This document shows positions 63,507 through 64,000 of a stretch of DNA of 64,000 nucleotides, piece after piece (position 1 is the stretch's first letter; every line of letters starts with the position of its first letter). Under the pieces are notes generated by a model. That model was not told the DNA's origin. It saw only the letters and a program-made list of their open reading frames with translations, and searched no databases. The position numbers and the translations under genes were made by a program. Origin of the DNA: Torymus aiolomorphi (lineage: Eukaryota > Arthropoda > Insecta > Hymenoptera > Torymidae); assembly GCA_036365515.1 (NCBI GenBank), contig CM070877.1, positions 59,383,975 through 59,447,974 of the forward strand. Direction: 5' to 3'.

Positions 63507-64000
63507 TTTCTACTCTAAATATAACTTAATACGCAGTCGAAATAATCGTTATTTACTTATTAATGTAATAATTGAAACTAAAAACTAGTTAAAACTAAAT
63601 TATTGCACTGCGTAGTTGTTAACCCATCTTGCTCCGTTTTCGGTTTGTAGGTTTGTAGGTTTGTAGGTTACATCATTTCGCTCGGCGGCCGCCACGGCGC
63701 ACCGATACGCCCGAGTGTGCCCCGCCAGGGTTTCACGTCATGCCCCATTTTAATACCATTTTCATTTTTTAATTATATTATTTATAAAGATTTTCTGAAA
63801 ATAACAAAAACAGGGCTTGAAAGATAAAAGTTGAAACTATCAAATTGGTTTGGTCTCATTTAGAAAAAAATCATTTTCTCGTTGCTCCAAGCGACTTAAA
63901 AATGAAATTAACCTTGTTTCTAAGCACCGATTTTCAATCTTATTAAATTAAATGTTAAACATTATCCTTAATCTTAAAAGTATAGAGGAAAATTCTAAAA
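63507..64000. other. No gene seen; TGCCCC motifs
   Basis: AT rich with a GGTTTGTAGGTTTGTAGG short tandem at 63642-63668 and a GC-rich spot (CGGCGGCCGCCACGGCG). GTGCCCCGCCAGGGTTTCAC at 63719 and TGCCCC at 63741 recall the GGGGCA motifs at 44310-44530. Confidence 0.4.

Overview
The window is a dense, multiply nested graveyard of transposable elements from an arthropod genome. An insect is most likely, given the irritans-type mariner, the insect-type Ty3/gypsy gag zinc fingers, the Bel-Pao, copia and Helitron families and the GT-AG introns. The species cannot be fixed from sequence alone. I see no confidently intact host gene, rRNA, tRNA or CRISPR array. Almost every long reading frame belongs to a transposon or is a by-product of a repeat.

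Left part (1-12.7 kb). A degenerate Ty3/gypsy element (gypsy-1, minus strand) runs off the left edge. It has a ~1.2 kb 5' LTR that is itself split by a 985-bp Transib-like element with a CGTCG target duplication. Gypsy-1 sits inside a minus-strand Helitron whose Rep/helicase remains fill 8.68-11.0 kb. A GGAGGGACGC minisatellite and two putative spliced exons of an unrecognised gene follow.

Copia block (12744-24614). One Ty1/copia insertion has LTRs of 293 and 283 bp and a 5-bp duplication ACGAT. Its first gag exon, a second exon and the main gag frame are joined by consensus splice sites in matching phase. All later insertions lie in the resulting 8.1-kb intron 1: an internally deleted Bel-Pao (13465-16676), a TA-embedded MITE, and a 5'-truncated Helitron split by a 1407-bp solo LTR with duplication AGAA. 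Pol is deleted from after the zinc knuckles to the end of RT.

Middle part (24.6-44.7 kb). This holds a degraded protein gene of unknown family and a full-length mariner with one nonsense codon near its C-terminus. Next come a 784-bp-arm inverted repeat extended by three 245-bp tandem units, and several TA-microsatellite-embedded elements that share a sequence core. A decayed pipsqueak-HTH gene follows. A 5.7-kb Ty3/gypsy (gypsy-2, 355-bp LTRs) has a gag with about twelve CCHC zinc-knuckle units. A TIR element carries a head-to-head array of a 90-bp repeat.

Right part (44.7-63.2 kb). One CR1/Jockey-like LINE (minus strand) is split by three precise insertions: a TTAA-flanked MITE (46782-47158), a gag-only Ty3/gypsy (gypsy-3, 47574-52022, duplication AGCT) and an 8.9-kb hAT-type element (52089-61006, duplication GTTGTATG). 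The hAT-type element has no recognisable transposase. It carries two arrays of the same 90-bp repeat family near its ends and a palindrome with ~1.75-kb arms in its centre.

The most unusual signals are three. First, the 90-bp repeat family occurs in three arrays that all keep a 30-codon frame. Second, the large hAT-type element combines those arrays with a giant palindrome. Third, the two retrotransposon gag genes have unusual architecture: a three-exon copia gag and a multi-knuckle gypsy gag.
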